64,000 bases of DNA, from assembly GCA_965153355.1 (NCBI GenBank), contig OZ231126.1, forward strand, positions 40,424,001-40,488,000. The letters are read 5' to 3'. The notes below the pieces were generated by a model that saw nothing but the letters and a program-made list of their open reading frames with translations, did not search any database and was not told the origin of the DNA. Origin of the DNA: Flaccisagitta enflata (lineage: Eukaryota > Chaetognatha > Sagittoidea > Aphragmophora). Position 1 is the stretch's first letter. Every line of letters starts with the position of its first letter. This document shows positions 62,900 through 64,000 of this stretch, piece by piece. The position numbers and the translations under genes were made by a program.

Positions 62900-62900
62900 C
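62470..62900. repeat. (TGTA)n and TGTC-rich tract
   Basis: TGTT/TGTC-type sequence, then about 90 bases of pure (GTAT)n at 62562-62650, then irregular CTGTCTGT to a short CT run. Confidence 0.95.
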
Positions 62901-62988
62901 AGTGTCAGGCTCGTTCCTGGGATGTTACTCATGATTCAACCCAGGCCGGTGAACGACCTTGAAAGCCGATAACGAGACTTTTTAAAGC

Positions 62989-63990
<1,002 letters not shown>

Positions 63991-64000
63991 GATAGACACT

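Noticed and set aside
62563-62934. MYVCMYVC repeat peptide
   Set aside because: It comes from a (GTAT)n microsatellite.

Overview
The window is non-coding-rich DNA from an animal nucleus. Coding exons with GT-AG introns, a CR1/L2-type LINE, a Penelope-like fragment, TA-flanked inverted-repeat transposons and very dense microsatellites rule out a prokaryote. The visible receptor gene belongs to the bombesin/CCHamide receptor family, which points to a bilaterian invertebrate. I cannot name the phylum or species.

Host genes are few. An intact F-box protein gene lies on the minus strand (15068..16300). A six-exon peptide-receptor GPCR gene lies on the minus strand (22086..28336). It covers TM3 to TM7 and the C-terminal tail, with every exon junction in phase; the exons for the N-terminus, TM1 and TM2 were not found. 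A weak two-exon hypothetical gene lies on the plus strand (35841..36231) and has an in-frame TGA followed by more plausible coding sequence. An acidic/coiled-coil reading frame broken by one TGA lies at 58425..59012.

Mobile DNA makes up most of the recognisable structure. One LINE (45843..49371) carries endonuclease and reverse-transcriptase domains but has three frameshifts. A Penelope-like GIY-YIG fragment lies at 57950..58440 (minus). Three inverted-repeat elements share the end CTATCTAGG or a variant of it beside TA. A foldback element (34338..35126) has another element inserted in one arm. The most frequent elements are short (about 100-370 bp, once 1.7 kb) and fall into related families, called A to D here. 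Each ends in a perfect or near-perfect hairpin followed by TAAAA, preceded by a GACC/AACC tetranucleotide tract, and each carries near its 5' end a motif complementary to its own hairpin arm. More than twenty copies or fragments occur in 64 kb.

Layout: 0-13 kb is microsatellite-rich with segmental duplications; 14-17 kb holds the F-box gene; 18-21 kb is T-rich satellite and CT/GA tracts; 22-28.3 kb is the GPCR gene with transposons in its introns; 28.7-37 kb holds inverted-repeat elements and the small hypothetical gene; 37.5-39 kb and 50.3-52.7 kb are AAC and GTT arrays with repeated spacers, in opposite orientation; 39-45 kb holds nested hairpin-tailed elements; 45.8-49.4 kb is the LINE; 53-57.9 kb is satellites and an expanded family B element; 58-59 kb holds the Penelope fragment and the broken coiled-coil frame; 59-64 kb is minisatellites and very long GA tracts. 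No tRNA, rRNA or CRISPR array was recognised.

Most long open frames here are stop-free microsatellite translations (poly-Ser/Leu, Arg/Glu, Asn/Thr/Gln, Leu/Val/Cys) and are not annotated as genes.
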